DNA of 54,714 nucleotides from Thiohalocapsa sp. (GTDB lineage Bacteria > Pseudomonadota > Gammaproteobacteria > Chromatiales > Chromatiaceae), in the NCBI GenBank assembly GCA_028277725.1, contig JANQFX010000075.1, positions 1-54,714 of the forward strand, written 5' to 3'. Made by a program: the position numbers and the translations under genes. Below the pieces are notes generated by a model, which was not told the DNA's origin, ran no database searches, and saw only the letters and a list, made by a program, of their open reading frames with translations. This document shows, in pieces, positions 26,600 through 35,135 of this stretch. Positions within the stretch are counted from its first letter, which is position 1. The number at the start of each line of letters is the position of its first letter.

Positions 26600-26902
26600 A
26601 TGCCAACCCTCCACATACGAGACGTGCCTGAAGACGTCTACCACGGCATCTCCGCCGCGGCACGCGCCGAACATCGCAACCTGTCTCAACAGGCCATCGT
26701 TGAACTAGGCCGGGCGCTGGGTTTGGCAGACACAGCCCAGCGCCGCGAGCGCCGGATTGCCGATCTTGCGGCGAGCGGGCGACGCTTGCCCAAGCGCCAG
26801 CTCCTGAAGCATTACTGCGCGAAGATCGCGAAGGTCCATGAGCTGAGGCCATGCCGATTGTGGTCAACAAACGGCGCGAAGCGTATCCAGCTAGCCGCTT
26901 GA
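26600..26902 (+). CDS. FitA-like ribbon-helix-helix antitoxin, apparently orphan
   Basis: A 100-residue frame starting MPTLHIRDVPEDVYHGISA at the ATG at 26600. The first ~40 residues match FitA/VapB-type ribbon-helix-helix antitoxins (RDVPEDVY...ARAEHRNLSQQAIVEL). An overlapping frame at 26851 starts MPIVV, as many PIN toxins do, but at once becomes Arg-rich and shows no catalytic acids, so the toxin looks lost. The C-terminal half is Arg/Lys-rich. It may be decaying, or may still repress a promoter. Confidence 0.55.
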   Translation: MPTLHIRDVPEDVYHGISAAARAEHRNLSQQAIVELGRALGLADTAQRRERRIADLAASGRRLPKRQLLKHYCAKIAKVHELRPCRLWSTNGAKRIQLAA

Positions 26903-26952
26903 GGGCGCAGACGCTGTTCTCGTGGTCGTCAGGAGTGCTCTCCGCGCAAAGA

Positions 26953-26971
26953 ATTGCGACGCATTCTCATC
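26953..26971 (+). promoter_or_regulatory. Candidate Fur box and promoter of hutW
   Basis: ATTGCGACGCATTCTCATC matches 13 of 18 informative positions. It contains a -35-like TTGCGA, and GATTAT at 26974-26979 could be the -10. That puts transcription start close to the ATG at 26990, so the mRNA may have almost no leader. Confidence 0.55.
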
Positions 26972-26989
26972 GCGATTATCCTCTTGGCT

Positions 26990-28513
26990 ATGAAACGGAA
27001 CCCATCGACGATCGGCGCTCCGCAGTTGGCGTCGGACCCTGACCGGGCCACGGCCAACGCCGCGCCGGCGTCGGCGGCCGCGGATGGCGCCAAGGCCCCC
27101 GAGCGACGGCCCCCGCCAGCCGGGCATGGCCACCCGCACGGTATGGCGGCGCCCGCCGAACGCCCGATCGAGGCATTCTTCGCCGAGGTCGGGGATGACC
27201 CGCTGACCTGCGCCTTTCGCGGCCGGCAAGCGGTCCACCCCTTCGTCGGTCTGCAGCCGGTCCCCGAGGACGAGGTCGAGGGGACCTGGGCCACACTCTG
27301 TGCGAGCCCCCGCTGCACCACCTCGGTCGCCTATGTGCATGTGCCCTTCTGTCTGAGCCATTGCCTGTTCTGCGGCTTCTACCAGAACGCCTGGCGCCCG
27401 GAGCATGGCCCGCTCTATGTCGACAGCCTGATCACGCAGATGCGTCGCGGCCGAGCATCGCCCATGCAGGCCGAGGGGCCGATCCGGGCGCTCTATTTCG
27501 GTGGTGGCACGCCGACGCTGCTGTCCGGCCCAGACCTGGCACGACTCATCGATGCGGCGCGGACCTACCTGCCCCTGGCCCCCGATTGCGAGATCACCGT
27601 GGAGGGACAAGTCCATGCCTTCGGCCTCGACAAGGCACGCGCCGCCTTCGATGCCGGCGCCAATCGGCTGTCCCTCGGCGTGCAGACCTTCGACGACCAC
27701 GTCCGCCGCAGCATGGGCCGGCATTGCTCGGGGCGCGAGGTCGTCGCCACACTGGAAGGCCTACTCAGGGCCGACCAGGCCGCCATCGTCATCGACCTGA
27801 TCTTCGGCCTGCCTGGACAGGATGCGACCATCTGGCAGCAGGATCTTCGCCAGGCCGTCGCGCTCGGGCTCGACGGCGTCGACCTGTACGCGCTCAAGGC
27901 AGTGCGCAACGCGCCTCTTGCACGGACTGTGGACAATGGACGCATGCCGCCGCCCGCCACGCAGCCCCTCGGCGACTTCTACGGCGTCGGCAGCGAATAC
28001 ATGCGCAATGCCCGCTGGGACCCGGTCTCCTGCACCCATTGGCGCGGAACAACCCGCGAGCGCAACCTCTACAACCTGCTGATCAAGAGCGGCGCCGACT
28101 GCGTCGCGGTCGGCGCAGGTGCCGGTGGCTCCGTGAGCGGAGCCGACGCGGGCTTCAGCTATCGCAACCTGCCATCGGTGGAAGACTATCGGGAGCGCGT
28201 CGATCGGGGTGACCCCGTGGTCGCCGGGCTGATGCGCCAGTCTCCACACCGGCGGTTGTTCGACGCCATCAAGGGCGAACTGGAGCGCGGACGCCTGAAC
28301 ACCACGCACGCCGCCATGCGGCTGGGGTCCGACGGCGGCCCGGATTGGCAAGGGCTCGTCGAGCCGTTGCTCGCGCAATGGCAGCAGGCCGGCCTGGTGA
28401 CCCGCGACGGCGACTGGATGGAACTGACCCTCGCCGGGCGCTTCTGGCAGGTACAGCTGACGCTGAACCTCCTGCAGTGGCTGAATCAGTGTCTGGCAAA
28501 GCACCAAACCTAA
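26990..28513 (+). CDS. hutW: Radical SAM haem-utilisation protein (HutW/ChuW-like)
   Basis: A 507-residue HemW-like radical SAM protein. The cluster motif CxxxCxxC is C121-LSH-C125-LF-C128, preceded by VAYVHVPF. The GGGTPTLL SAM-binding block follows (FGGGTPTLLSG). ChuW/HutW proteins methylate and open the haem ring under anoxic conditions, which would suit an anaerobic phototroph. I start at the ATG at 26990; a TTG at 26954 lies inside the operator. The N-terminal ~60 residues are low in complexity. It is monocistronic by appearance and followed by two hairpins. Confidence 0.85.
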   Translation: MKRNPSTIGAPQLASDPDRATANAAPASAAADGAKAPERRPPPAGHGHPHGMAAPAERPIEAFFAEVGDDPLTCAFRGRQAVHPFVGLQPVPEDEVEGTWATLCASPRCTTSVAYVHVPFCLSHCLFCGFYQNAWRPEHGPLYVDSLITQMRRGRASPMQAEGPIRALYFGGGTPTLLSGPDLARLIDAARTYLPLAPDCEITVEGQVHAFGLDKARAAFDAGANRLSLGVQTFDDHVRRSMGRHCSGREVVATLEGLLRADQAAIVIDLIFGLPGQDATIWQQDLRQAVALGLDGVDLYALKAVRNAPLARTVDNGRMPPPATQPLGDFYGVGSEYMRNARWDPVSCTHWRGTTRERNLYNLLIKSGADCVAVGAGAGGSVSGADAGFSYRNLPSVEDYRERVDRGDPVVAGLMRQSPHRRLFDAIKGELERGRLNTTHAAMRLGSDGGPDWQGLVEPLLAQWQQAGLVTRDGDWMELTLAGRFWQVQLTLNLLQWLNQCLAKHQT

Positions 28514-28644
28514 TCCTCGACACCTGCAAAGGCTATGCACTGAGTCCGGGGCGTGACATCCGCGTAAGCCTGAGTGTGACCTACGGCGGCTGACGCTGCA
28601 GGTCCAGACTTGGCGCAGCCCCAGGTTGCAACTCAACTGCCTTA

Positions 28645-28692
28645 GGGCACCTCGAATATTTCGAGGCGCCCTTCAGGCCAGGATGGCCTGAA
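28645..28692. terminator. Two adjacent hairpins downstream of hutW
   Basis: The first hairpin is GGGC-a-CCTCGAA / TTCGAGG-c-GCCC with loop TAT (28645-28671). The second follows at once as TTCAGGCCA / TGGCCTGAA with loop GGA (28672-28692). Neither has a clear T-run, so termination by these stems is likely but not certain. Confidence 0.5.
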
Positions 28693-28867
28693 TACACGGC
28701 AAACCCGGTTGGGTTGCCGGAGTGATGACCAAGGCCTTCGACCGCACCGGCGAGCCAACTGCAGCGCAGCGCAAGGCGGGCAGCTCGGCAGCGTGCCCAG
28801 CGAGCAGCTTGCCGCCCTCCCTGACCCAGGACGGGGGGACCCGGGCCGCGCGGGATTGCCGGGCTAA

Positions 28868-29056
28868 GACGTACTCGACATCTATGCCGCATTCCCGCCG
28901 CGCCAGCTCGCCGGGCTCTAGCTGCGGCTAGATGTCCGCAACCTCTTCGACGAGACCTACCAGAGCCCCAGCTCCGATGGCGTCGGCTTCCGGAACGTCA
29001 TCGCCCTGAACGGCCCGGGGCGGACCTTCGGGCTCGCGGCAGTTCGGCAGTTCTGA
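28868..29056 (+). pseudogene. C-terminal remnant of a TonB-dependent receptor
   Basis: The frame reads DVLDIYAAFPPRQLAGL, then an in-frame TAG at 28919-28921, then LRLDVRNLFDETYQSPSS and an ending ...RTFGLAAVRQF before TGA. The VRNLFDETY block and the aromatic final residue are typical of the last beta strands of a TonB-dependent receptor. Nothing upstream continues the barrel, so more than 90 percent of the gene is lost. It is directly followed by a truncated binding protein. Confidence 0.75.
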
Positions 29057-29081
29057 GCGCTGCCGCGGGAGACTGCGACGG

Positions 29082-29315
29082 ATGGCGAACAACGCAACCC
29101 CCCGACGACATACATCCAACTGGGGTGTGCTGATGGTGCTGGCCATGACCTACGCCGTCGCAAGCGCTCGGGCGCGCGCCTTGACGGTGACCGACGTGCG
29201 CGGACCGCAGGTAAGGCTCCCGGGACCGGCGCAGAAGGTCATCCTCGGCGAGGGACGGTTCCTGGCCCTGCTCGAGGTGCTCGGGGTGGCTGGATCGTTG
29301 TTGGACACGTCGAGC
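29082..29315 (+). pseudogene. N-terminal remnant of an iron-chelate ABC binding protein
   Basis: From the ATG at 29082 a signal peptide (WGVLMVLAMTYAVASARA) leads into LTVTDVRGPQVRLPGPAQ and VILGEGRFLALLEVLG, the usual start of a BtuF/FepB-type periplasmic iron-chelate binding protein. The similarity stops near 29300, where the sequence meets the 3-prime end of the oppositely oriented ABC gene. The frame stays open beyond, but only as an antisense shadow of that gene. It is a broken gene, cut by a rearrangement. Confidence 0.7.
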
Positions 29316-31088
29316 TCAAGCACCAATACGCCAAGCCTTGCTGCGGAGCTGAGCCTGCCACATGCCGTGATACCTGCCGCCTTGCTCCAACAGGCTCGCA
29401 TGCGTCCCCTGCTCCACCAGTCGCCCCTCGTCGATCACCAGAATCTGGTCCGCTCCGGCGACGGTCGAGAGGCGGTGTGCAATGACGATGATGGTCTTGT
29501 CTTCGACGAGGGCATCGATGGCCTGCTGCACGGCGAGTTCGCTCTCGGTGTCCAGCGCCGCAGTTGGCTCGTCCAGGATCACGATGGGCGCGTCCTTGAG
29601 GATGGCCCGAGCAATGCTGATGCGCTGACGCTCGCCGCCCGAGAGACTGCCGCCGATGTCGCCCACGACGGTCTGGTAGCCCCGGGGCAGTCGCTCCACG
29701 AATTCGTGGCAGTGGGCGGCCTTGGCGGCCTGGACCACCTCCGCGTCAGTCGCGTCGGACTTGGCCATGCGAATATTCTCCAGAATGCTCTCGTCGAAGA
29801 GATAGACGTCCTGAAAGACGACGGAGAAGCACTTGAGCAGCGCCTCCTGGGTCATCCGCCGAATGTCCACCCCACCGATCTCGATACGCCCCTGTTGGGG
29901 ATCGGCGAAGCGCATCATCAGCTTGGTCAGCGTCGTCTTGCCCGAGCCGGACGGGCCGACGATGGCGGTCATGGCACGCGTGGGGATGCTGCAGCTCACT
30001 CCGTCAATAGCAGGCCGGTCGTGCTCGGCATAGGTGAACTTCACGTCGTGGAGCTGGATATCGAAGCGATCGGCGATGCCCTCGGGCGCGCGGACCTCGA
30101 GTGGCTCGGTGTCAAGGATCGCCTTGACCCGCGCGAAGCCCGAGCTCATCAGGTCGATCACCGAGGTCATGGCCAGGAACAGGGACAGGGGCTCCATCAG
30201 GCGGGCGACGATGACCAGCACCGAGGCCACCACGGCGACGCTCATGGTGCCCTGACCAACCCAGAAGCTGCCGAGGATCGCGCTGATGACCAGCGCAAAG
30301 ACGATGAGCAGATCGACCAGAACCAGGTTAAGGATCGTGCCCCACAGCGACGAGCGCTGCAGGTCCTGAACCCCCAGGATGCCCGCGCGCAGGCGTGCGG
30401 CGTTCTGCCCGGTCTGGTTGATCGCGCGCAGCACCGGCAGGCCCTGGATGTACTCGATGATGTCCGACTCGAGCGCACTGTTGGCCAGGGTCATCTCGGT
30501 CTTCTCGCGCATGCCGCTCGAGCGCTTGCGGCGGTAGAGCGGGACCGCGAGCGGCAGGATCACCAGCATCACCAGTGCCATCCGCCAGTCGATGAAGAAC
30601 AGGCCGGCGATGACCACCGCCGGCGTCAGCACGGTCTCGATGAACATGCCCGAGACCATGCCGAGCATGGTCACGCTCTCCTCGACGTTGCTGGACAGGC
30701 TGGAGTTGATGTCGCCGGTCTTGTAGCGGCTCAGCTGCTCCAGCGGCATGCTGCGCAGCTTGTGCCCCAGCTTGACCCGCATGTTGTGGGTGACATCGGC
30801 CAGGGTGTCGGTGTAGTCGAAGTCGTGCGCGAACCAGCGCGCCGTGCTGTTGACGACAAGCAGCGACACCATCAGCGCAAACGCGCTCCACGCGCCCGCG
30901 GCGTCGACGGGCGATGCGAACAGCGCCACCATGACCAGGTAGAGGCACAGGTAGGCGAGTCCCTGCGCGGTGTGCGCGACGGCGTAGAGGAGCAGGCTGT
31001 GCTTGTAGTCCCGAACGTAGTCGTCGGCGACGACCTTGCCGAGGGCATAGGTCTGCCTGAGGGTTGTGTACCGGGTGGCCTCAGCCAT
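29316..31088 (-). CDS. Exporter-fold ABC transporter, second half (YbtQ/IrtB-like)
   Basis: A 590-residue half-transporter with an N-terminal six-helix membrane domain and a C-terminal ATPase. Walker A (GPSGSGKTT), the signature ([16 protein letters not shown]) and Walker B (IVILDEPTAALDTESE) are intact. I use the ATG at 31088, which lies 8 bases before the end of the upstream partner gene; the open extension to 31226 does not look like coding sequence. With the partner gene it should form a heterodimer. Some such pairs beside AraC regulators (YbtPQ, IrtAB) import ferric siderophores despite their exporter fold, which fits here. Confidence 0.87.
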   Translation of the reverse strand: MAEATRYTTLRQTYALGKVVADDYVRDYKHSLLLYAVAHTAQGLAYLCLYLVMVALFASPVDAAGAWSAFALMVSLLVVNSTARWFAHDFDYTDTLADVTHNMRVKLGHKLRSMPLEQLSRYKTGDINSSLSSNVEESVTMLGMVSGMFIETVLTPAVVIAGLFFIDWRMALVMLVILPLAVPLYRRKRSSGMREKTEMTLANSALESDIIEYIQGLPVLRAINQTGQNAARLRAGILGVQDLQRSSLWGTILNLVLVDLLIVFALVISAILGSFWVGQGTMSVAVVASVLVIVARLMEPLSLFLAMTSVIDLMSSGFARVKAILDTEPLEVRAPEGIADRFDIQLHDVKFTYAEHDRPAIDGVSCSIPTRAMTAIVGPSGSGKTTLTKLMMRFADPQQGRIEIGGVDIRRMTQEALLKCFSVVFQDVYLFDESILENIRMAKSDATDAEVVQAAKAAHCHEFVERLPRGYQTVVGDIGGSLSGGERQRISIARAILKDAPIVILDEPTAALDTESELAVQQAIDALVEDKTIIVIAHRLSTVAGADQILVIDEGRLVEQGTHASLLEQGGRYHGMWQAQLRSKAWRIGA

Positions 31089-32889
31089 GGTCGCCTTCTC
31101 TTGCATCCAACCGGGCGTGCAGGTGCCAACCGCGCGCCGCACCGTAATTCGACCACAACCGGGCATAGAGCCCTCCCCCCGCAACCAGCGCATCGTGCCT
31201 GCCCCGTTCGACCAAGCGACCGGCATCGAACACCAGGATCTGGTCGACGTGGGTGATCGTCGACAGGCGATGGGCGATGGCGATAACGGTCTTGTTCAGG
31301 GTCAACTGGGCCACCGCCTTGATGATCGCCTCTTCGCTCTCGGGATCGGCGAAGGCCGTGGCCTCGTCGAGCACGACGATGGGAGCATCACGCAGGATGG
31401 CCCGGGCGATGGTGATACGCTGCCGCTGCCCCCCGGAGAGCCTTGCGCCGCGGTCCCCGGCCTGGCTGTCATAGCCCTGCGGAAGCGTCAGGATGAAGTC
31501 GTGGATCTGCGCGGCCTTAGCGGCGGCCACCACCATCTCGTCCGTGGCATCGGGACGCGCCATCCTGATGTTGTTCGCGATGCTGTCGTGGAACAGGAAG
31601 GTGTCCTGGAATACGAAGGTCACGGTATTCATCAGGTCTTCGTTGGTCATGTCGCGGATATCGACGCCATCGATGGTGATGGCGCCGCCCGTCACGTCCC
31701 AGAAGCGCGGCAACAGCTTGGCCACGGTACTCTTGCCAGCGCCGCTCGGGCCGACCAGGGCCGTGGTCGTCCCGGCCTCGACATCGAAGCTGACCTCGGA
31801 GAGCGCGTCGTCGTCCCGATTCTCGTAGCGAAAACTCACGCGCTCGAAGCGAATGCTCGGCTGTTGCGGCCGGGGCCCTCGATCGACGGCGTGCATGGTC
31901 GGGACCGCCAGCAGCTCCTCGATGCGGTTGGCCGCTGCCTTGGACCTGCGCAGGAAGTTGTTCAACCACATCACCGGCATGAGCGCGTCGGCCATGCCGG
32001 TGGATACGAAGAGGGCAGCGATGAGCGCGGGCAGCGACAACGAGCCTGCCTCGACGAGCCAGATGCCCGCGGCGAGCACCGCAAGCCAGGTGGGCAGGGG
32101 TGCGAGGACGGTCATGGAGATGCGTGCCGCTGTGCCACTGGCGGCCATCCAGTCCAAGAGCCCCTTGCGGAAGCGCTCCAGGGCACGGTTGTAGCGCTTG
32201 AACGTGCTGGTCCCGTCGTCGAAGGTCCGCACCACCGCCATCGCCTGGATGAACTCGATCACCGCGGCGCTGATTTGGGCCTGGGCCTGCTCGTAGCGCC
32301 GCTGCATCGCGCGCGAGTCGCGCATCGCGATGCTCATCGTGGTCATGCCGATCATGAGCACGCCCACCGCGACCAGCGCCAGCCGCCAGTCGATCACGAA
32401 CAGCAGAACCCCGGTGACCAGCGGCGCGGTGTAGGCGCGGCCGATCATCGGCGTGCTGTCGGCGACGAAGACGTGCAGGTTGCGGACGTCTTCGAGCATC
32501 ACCTTCTTCAGCGCGCCGGTCCCGCTGGAGATGATGAAACCCAGCGGGACCCGGGCCAGATGCACGGACAGGCGCGAACGCAGGATCTCTTCCAACTCGA
32601 ACGCACCCAGGTGCGATACCCCGAAGGCCACCGCGGTCAGCACAAAGGCCAGTGTTCCCGCCGCAGCGACGCCGATCAGCGCGGAGGAGACGGACCAGGA
32701 GAGACCCAGAAAAGACAGGCCTTCGGTGCCCTCGAGCAGCACCGCGACCACCAGCGAGAGCATGAGCAGCGTGCAGATGGTGGCAATGGCGCCGAGCGCC
32801 GACAGGGCCATGGCGGTGAAGATGTAGCCATTGACCGGCCTCATGAGCCGCCATAGGACGCCATAGCCTTCGGATGTATCCTCTGCCAT
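31081..32889 (-). CDS. Exporter-fold ABC transporter, first half (YbtP/IrtA-like)
   Basis: A 602-residue half-transporter with a six-helix membrane domain (about 20-300) and an ATPase with Walker A (GPSGAGKST), signature (LSGGQRQRITIARAIL) and Walker B (IVVLDEATAFADPESE). It starts 4 bases before the AraC gene stop region (32894) and overlaps the second half-transporter by 8 bases. AraC regulator plus paired half-transporters is the usual layout of Ybt/Pch-type siderophore uptake loci. The cognate receptor and binding protein nearby are only remnants. Confidence 0.87.
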   Translation of the reverse strand: MAEDTSEGYGVLWRLMRPVNGYIFTAMALSALGAIATICTLLMLSLVVAVLLEGTEGLSFLGLSWSVSSALIGVAAAGTLAFVLTAVAFGVSHLGAFELEEILRSRLSVHLARVPLGFIISSGTGALKKVMLEDVRNLHVFVADSTPMIGRAYTAPLVTGVLLFVIDWRLALVAVGVLMIGMTTMSIAMRDSRAMQRRYEQAQAQISAAVIEFIQAMAVVRTFDDGTSTFKRYNRALERFRKGLLDWMAASGTAARISMTVLAPLPTWLAVLAAGIWLVEAGSLSLPALIAALFVSTGMADALMPVMWLNNFLRRSKAAANRIEELLAVPTMHAVDRGPRPQQPSIRFERVSFRYENRDDDALSEVSFDVEAGTTTALVGPSGAGKSTVAKLLPRFWDVTGGAITIDGVDIRDMTNEDLMNTVTFVFQDTFLFHDSIANNIRMARPDATDEMVVAAAKAAQIHDFILTLPQGYDSQAGDRGARLSGGQRQRITIARAILRDAPIVVLDEATAFADPESEEAIIKAVAQLTLNKTVIAIAHRLSTITHVDQILVFDAGRLVERGRHDALVAGGGLYARLWSNYGAARGWHLHARLDAREGDHG

Positions 32890-32893
32890 TCGT

Positions 32894-33655
32894 TCAGCCC
32901 TTCAGACAGGCGGATGGCGGATAGCCGAAGGCGCGGGAGAAGGCGGTGGAGAAGTTAGCGGCGTTCGTATAGCCGGCACTGTAGGCCGCCTCTCCGACCG
33001 TGGCCCCGCGCTCCAGGAGCGCGAGACGTGCCAGCTCGAGCCGATCGAGCGGCTCGTGATCGGTGGCTGCTGCAAGGATGTCCTCGGCATGCCGGACGGC
33101 CTGCGCACTCGGCTGCCAGTGCCTTAGGGTGCGGTCCGAGGCGACGCACGCCATCAGCGCCTGCACCGCGGACGGCGGCGTGTCGCTGCTGCTTGCCGCG
33201 ACCGGCAAGGTCACGCTGACGGTGACCTTGCGAGCCCGCTGGCCGGCACGAAGCCACCGCTCCAAGCGCGCCTCCCGGCGGTTGATCCATAAGTAGCCGT
33301 TCGGACCATCATGCGCCGTCATGCCCAAGGGCTGTCCGTCAAGGACCGCATCCAGATCCCCATCCAGCATAACTGCGACGGTCAGCTTGGGCGGCACAAC
33401 GAAGGTCCCCTGGGCCGATTCCGTCTCGAGGGTATCGTTGGCGTGGATCTGCATGTCCAAGCTCATCCGGCTACAGGTGCAATGCCCTGCCAACAGCGCC
33501 GCGATGGCGTCGTCGTCACCGTCGACGAAGGCCTGCCGAGCCGGGGCACCGGGTGTATCGGCCGTCCGACGCTCGGAACAGGCTGCTGTAGGAGGGACTG
33601 CGGGGAGAGGGGGGCGTCCTGAAACAAGAGGATTCCACCAAAGACTGAAACACAT
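32894..33655 (-). CDS. AraC-family regulator (PchR/YbtA-like)
   Basis: The C-terminal ~100 residues carry the AraC DNA-binding domain (LARLALLERGATVGEAAYSAG then NAANFSTAFSRAFGYPPS). The middle part (ANDTLETESAQGTFVVPPKL...LDGDLDAVLDG) resembles the ligand-sensing domain of PchR-type regulators. The longest frame starts at 33655, 253 residues, but its first ~60 residues are atypical and the promoter lies almost on top of that ATG. An ATG at 33466 (MSLDMQIH) is an alternative. It probably activates the ABC pair downstream when the ferric chelate is present. Confidence 0.75.
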   Translation of the reverse strand: MCFSLWWNPLVSGRPPLPAVPPTAACSERRTADTPGAPARQAFVDGDDDAIAALLAGHCTCSRMSLDMQIHANDTLETESAQGTFVVPPKLTVAVMLDGDLDAVLDGQPLGMTAHDGPNGYLWINRREARLERWLRAGQRARKVTVSVTLPVAASSSDTPPSAVQALMACVASDRTLRHWQPSAQAVRHAEDILAAATDHEPLDRLELARLALLERGATVGEAAYSAGYTNAANFSTAFSRAFGYPPSACLKG

Positions 33656-33660
33656 ACGCT

Positions 33661-33706
33661 AATGCGATTGCTTCGCATTATAGTATCTGCTACTTTGCTG
33701 GATCAA
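33661..33706 (-). promoter_or_regulatory. Sigma-70-like promoter with near-perfect Fur box for the AraC/ABC operon
   Basis: AATGCGATTGCTTCGCATT at 33661-33679 matches 16 of 18 informative operator positions. Read on the minus strand, TTGATC (33706-33701), an 18-base spacer and a perfect TATAAT (33682-33677) form a promoter whose -10 overlaps the box. Repression by Fur-Fe is the natural reading. Transcription would start near 33668, leaving almost no leader before the 33655 ATG. Confidence 0.78.
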
Positions 33707-34040
33707 GACGCTGTGGTCGGCCCTTACGTCGGTGCTGACCGTCCATGCAGACGCACCGCCGATCAGGCGTAGCCGGCCTCTCGGCGCACGCCTTCCGGGG
33801 GTCGCGAGATCGAGCTCCGACGGCTCGTCACTGGCTTGTCTGCCGGGACCGCCCCGCTCGACCGCGCCTATCGTGATCGCTTCCCGGAAGATCTGCGCCT
33901 CCTGCAAAGCCGTTTGACGATTTGTCGAAGGCGCTGTCGAGCTGGGGTCGCCATCATCTCGTTGCCAGGCGCTCTGCGGACGTCTTCGGCGACGACCGGC
34001 AAGCACGCAACAGCCAACGTTTTACACGTTCATATCAGGC
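33707..34040. other. Intergenic region ahead of the TonB2-like operon
   Basis: About 330 bases between the AraC promoter and the DUF3450 gene. I see no gene and no operator as good as the one at 33661. Any promoter for the TonB operon should be here. Confidence 0.5.
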
Positions 34041-35135
34041 ATGACCTCGGAAACCCCTCGGCGCGCCACCCAGACCCCGATCGGTCCCAGCCGCGTCGAA
34101 TCCGGTCGCTGGCCGCACACCCTCGACGATGGGAGACGCATTCGCCGCCGATGGCGCAAGCCCGACGCGCTCCCCGCAACCATTCGCCGATGGCTGCGGC
34201 TCGCACTCCCTCTCGCTGTCGGTGCCGCGTTTGCGCACCCTACATTCGCAGATCGGTCAACCTCTGAAGCGTCCCTGGAGCAGGCGCTCGCCGAAAACGC
34301 CGGGGCCGTCGACGACGCCATTGCCTCTCAGGCTCGCGTTGATCAGACCCGGGCGGAGACCGAGCGGCTGCTGACGGAGTTCCGCAACCGCAGCAGGGAG
34401 TTCGAGGGCCTGAAACGCTACAACGATCATGTCGAGCGCATGCTGACCATCCAGGAACAGCGGATCGCCGACACCCAAGAAGCGCTCACCGCCGCCGCAC
34501 TCACCGAGCGCGAGCTGATCCCGCTGCTGGAACGGATGGTCGAGAGCCTCAGGCGCTTCGTCGCGCTGGATCTGCCCTTCGAGCGCGCCGAGCGCACGGC
34601 GGAACTCGAGGCCCTCGCGGCGGTGATCGATGACCCCGCGGTGACCACGGCGGAGAAGTTCCGGCGTATCCTCGCCGCCTACCGCCGGGAGCTCGACTAC
34701 GGCCGTGACCTCGCCGCCTATCGAGCCCCCTTACCTTCCGTGCCACACCCTTCGCCCCAACAGCAAGGCCAAGCGCCGAACCAAGCATCCCGGGGAGAAG
34801 CGGACACGACACCCGGCGGAGCGCCGGATCAGCCATCCGGCGAGCCGCCGGTCCCGCCGCAGGCGGTGCGATCGGCCGAACGGCCGGCCGAACAAGGGGC
34901 GGCGCGCATCGACGACGCCCCCACCGTGGACCTGTTGCGTGTCGGTCGGGTCGCCCTGTTCTATCGATCGCTCGACGGTCGGCACCTGGGCGCCTGGGAT
35001 CCGGCGCAGGGGGATTGGAGGCCCCTGCCGGCCCGCTGGCGCCAGCCGCTGGCCAAGGCGTTGCGGGTCGCCCGCAAACAGTCCGCTCCGGGCATCTTGA
35101 CACTGCCGCTCCCCGCGGCGGGGGTGCGGCCGTGA
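34041..35135 (+). CDS. DUF3450-family protein of the TonB2-type operon
   Basis: A 364-residue protein with a signal peptide after a basic N-terminus (cleavage near residue 72, ...AFAHPTFA). A coiled-coil region (about 75-160) and the DUF3450 core follow (LDLPFERAERTAELEALAAVIDD; RRILAAYRRELDYGRDLAAY). The C-terminal half of the domain is VDLLRVGRVALFYRSLDGRH. Between them sits a ~60-residue Pro/Gln/Ala-rich insert that typical members lack. In Vibrio TonB2 loci the first gene encodes this family. Its stop overlaps the GTG of the TtpC-like gene. Confidence 0.85.
   Translation: MTSETPRRATQTPIGPSRVESGRWPHTLDDGRRIRRRWRKPDALPATIRRWLRLALPLAVGAAFAHPTFADRSTSEASLEQALAENAGAVDDAIASQARVDQTRAETERLLTEFRNRSREFEGLKRYNDHVERMLTIQEQRIADTQEALTAAALTERELIPLLERMVESLRRFVALDLPFERAERTAELEALAAVIDDPAVTTAEKFRRILAAYRRELDYGRDLAAYRAPLPSVPHPSPQQQGQAPNQASRGEADTTPGGAPDQPSGEPPVPPQAVRSAERPAEQGAARIDDAPTVDLLRVGRVALFYRSLDGRHLGAWDPAQGDWRPLPARWRQPLAKALRVARKQSAPGILTLPLPAAGVRP

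Noticed and set aside
29082..31256. A 724-codon open frame on the plus strand
   Set aside because: Only its first ~75 codons resemble a protein family. The rest is the antisense shadow of the YbtQ-like ABC gene, which has all ATPase motifs on the minus strand.
31066..32856. A 596-codon plus-strand open frame
   Set aside because: It is the antisense shadow of the first ABC half-transporter and has a His/Asp/Gly-rich composition without motifs.
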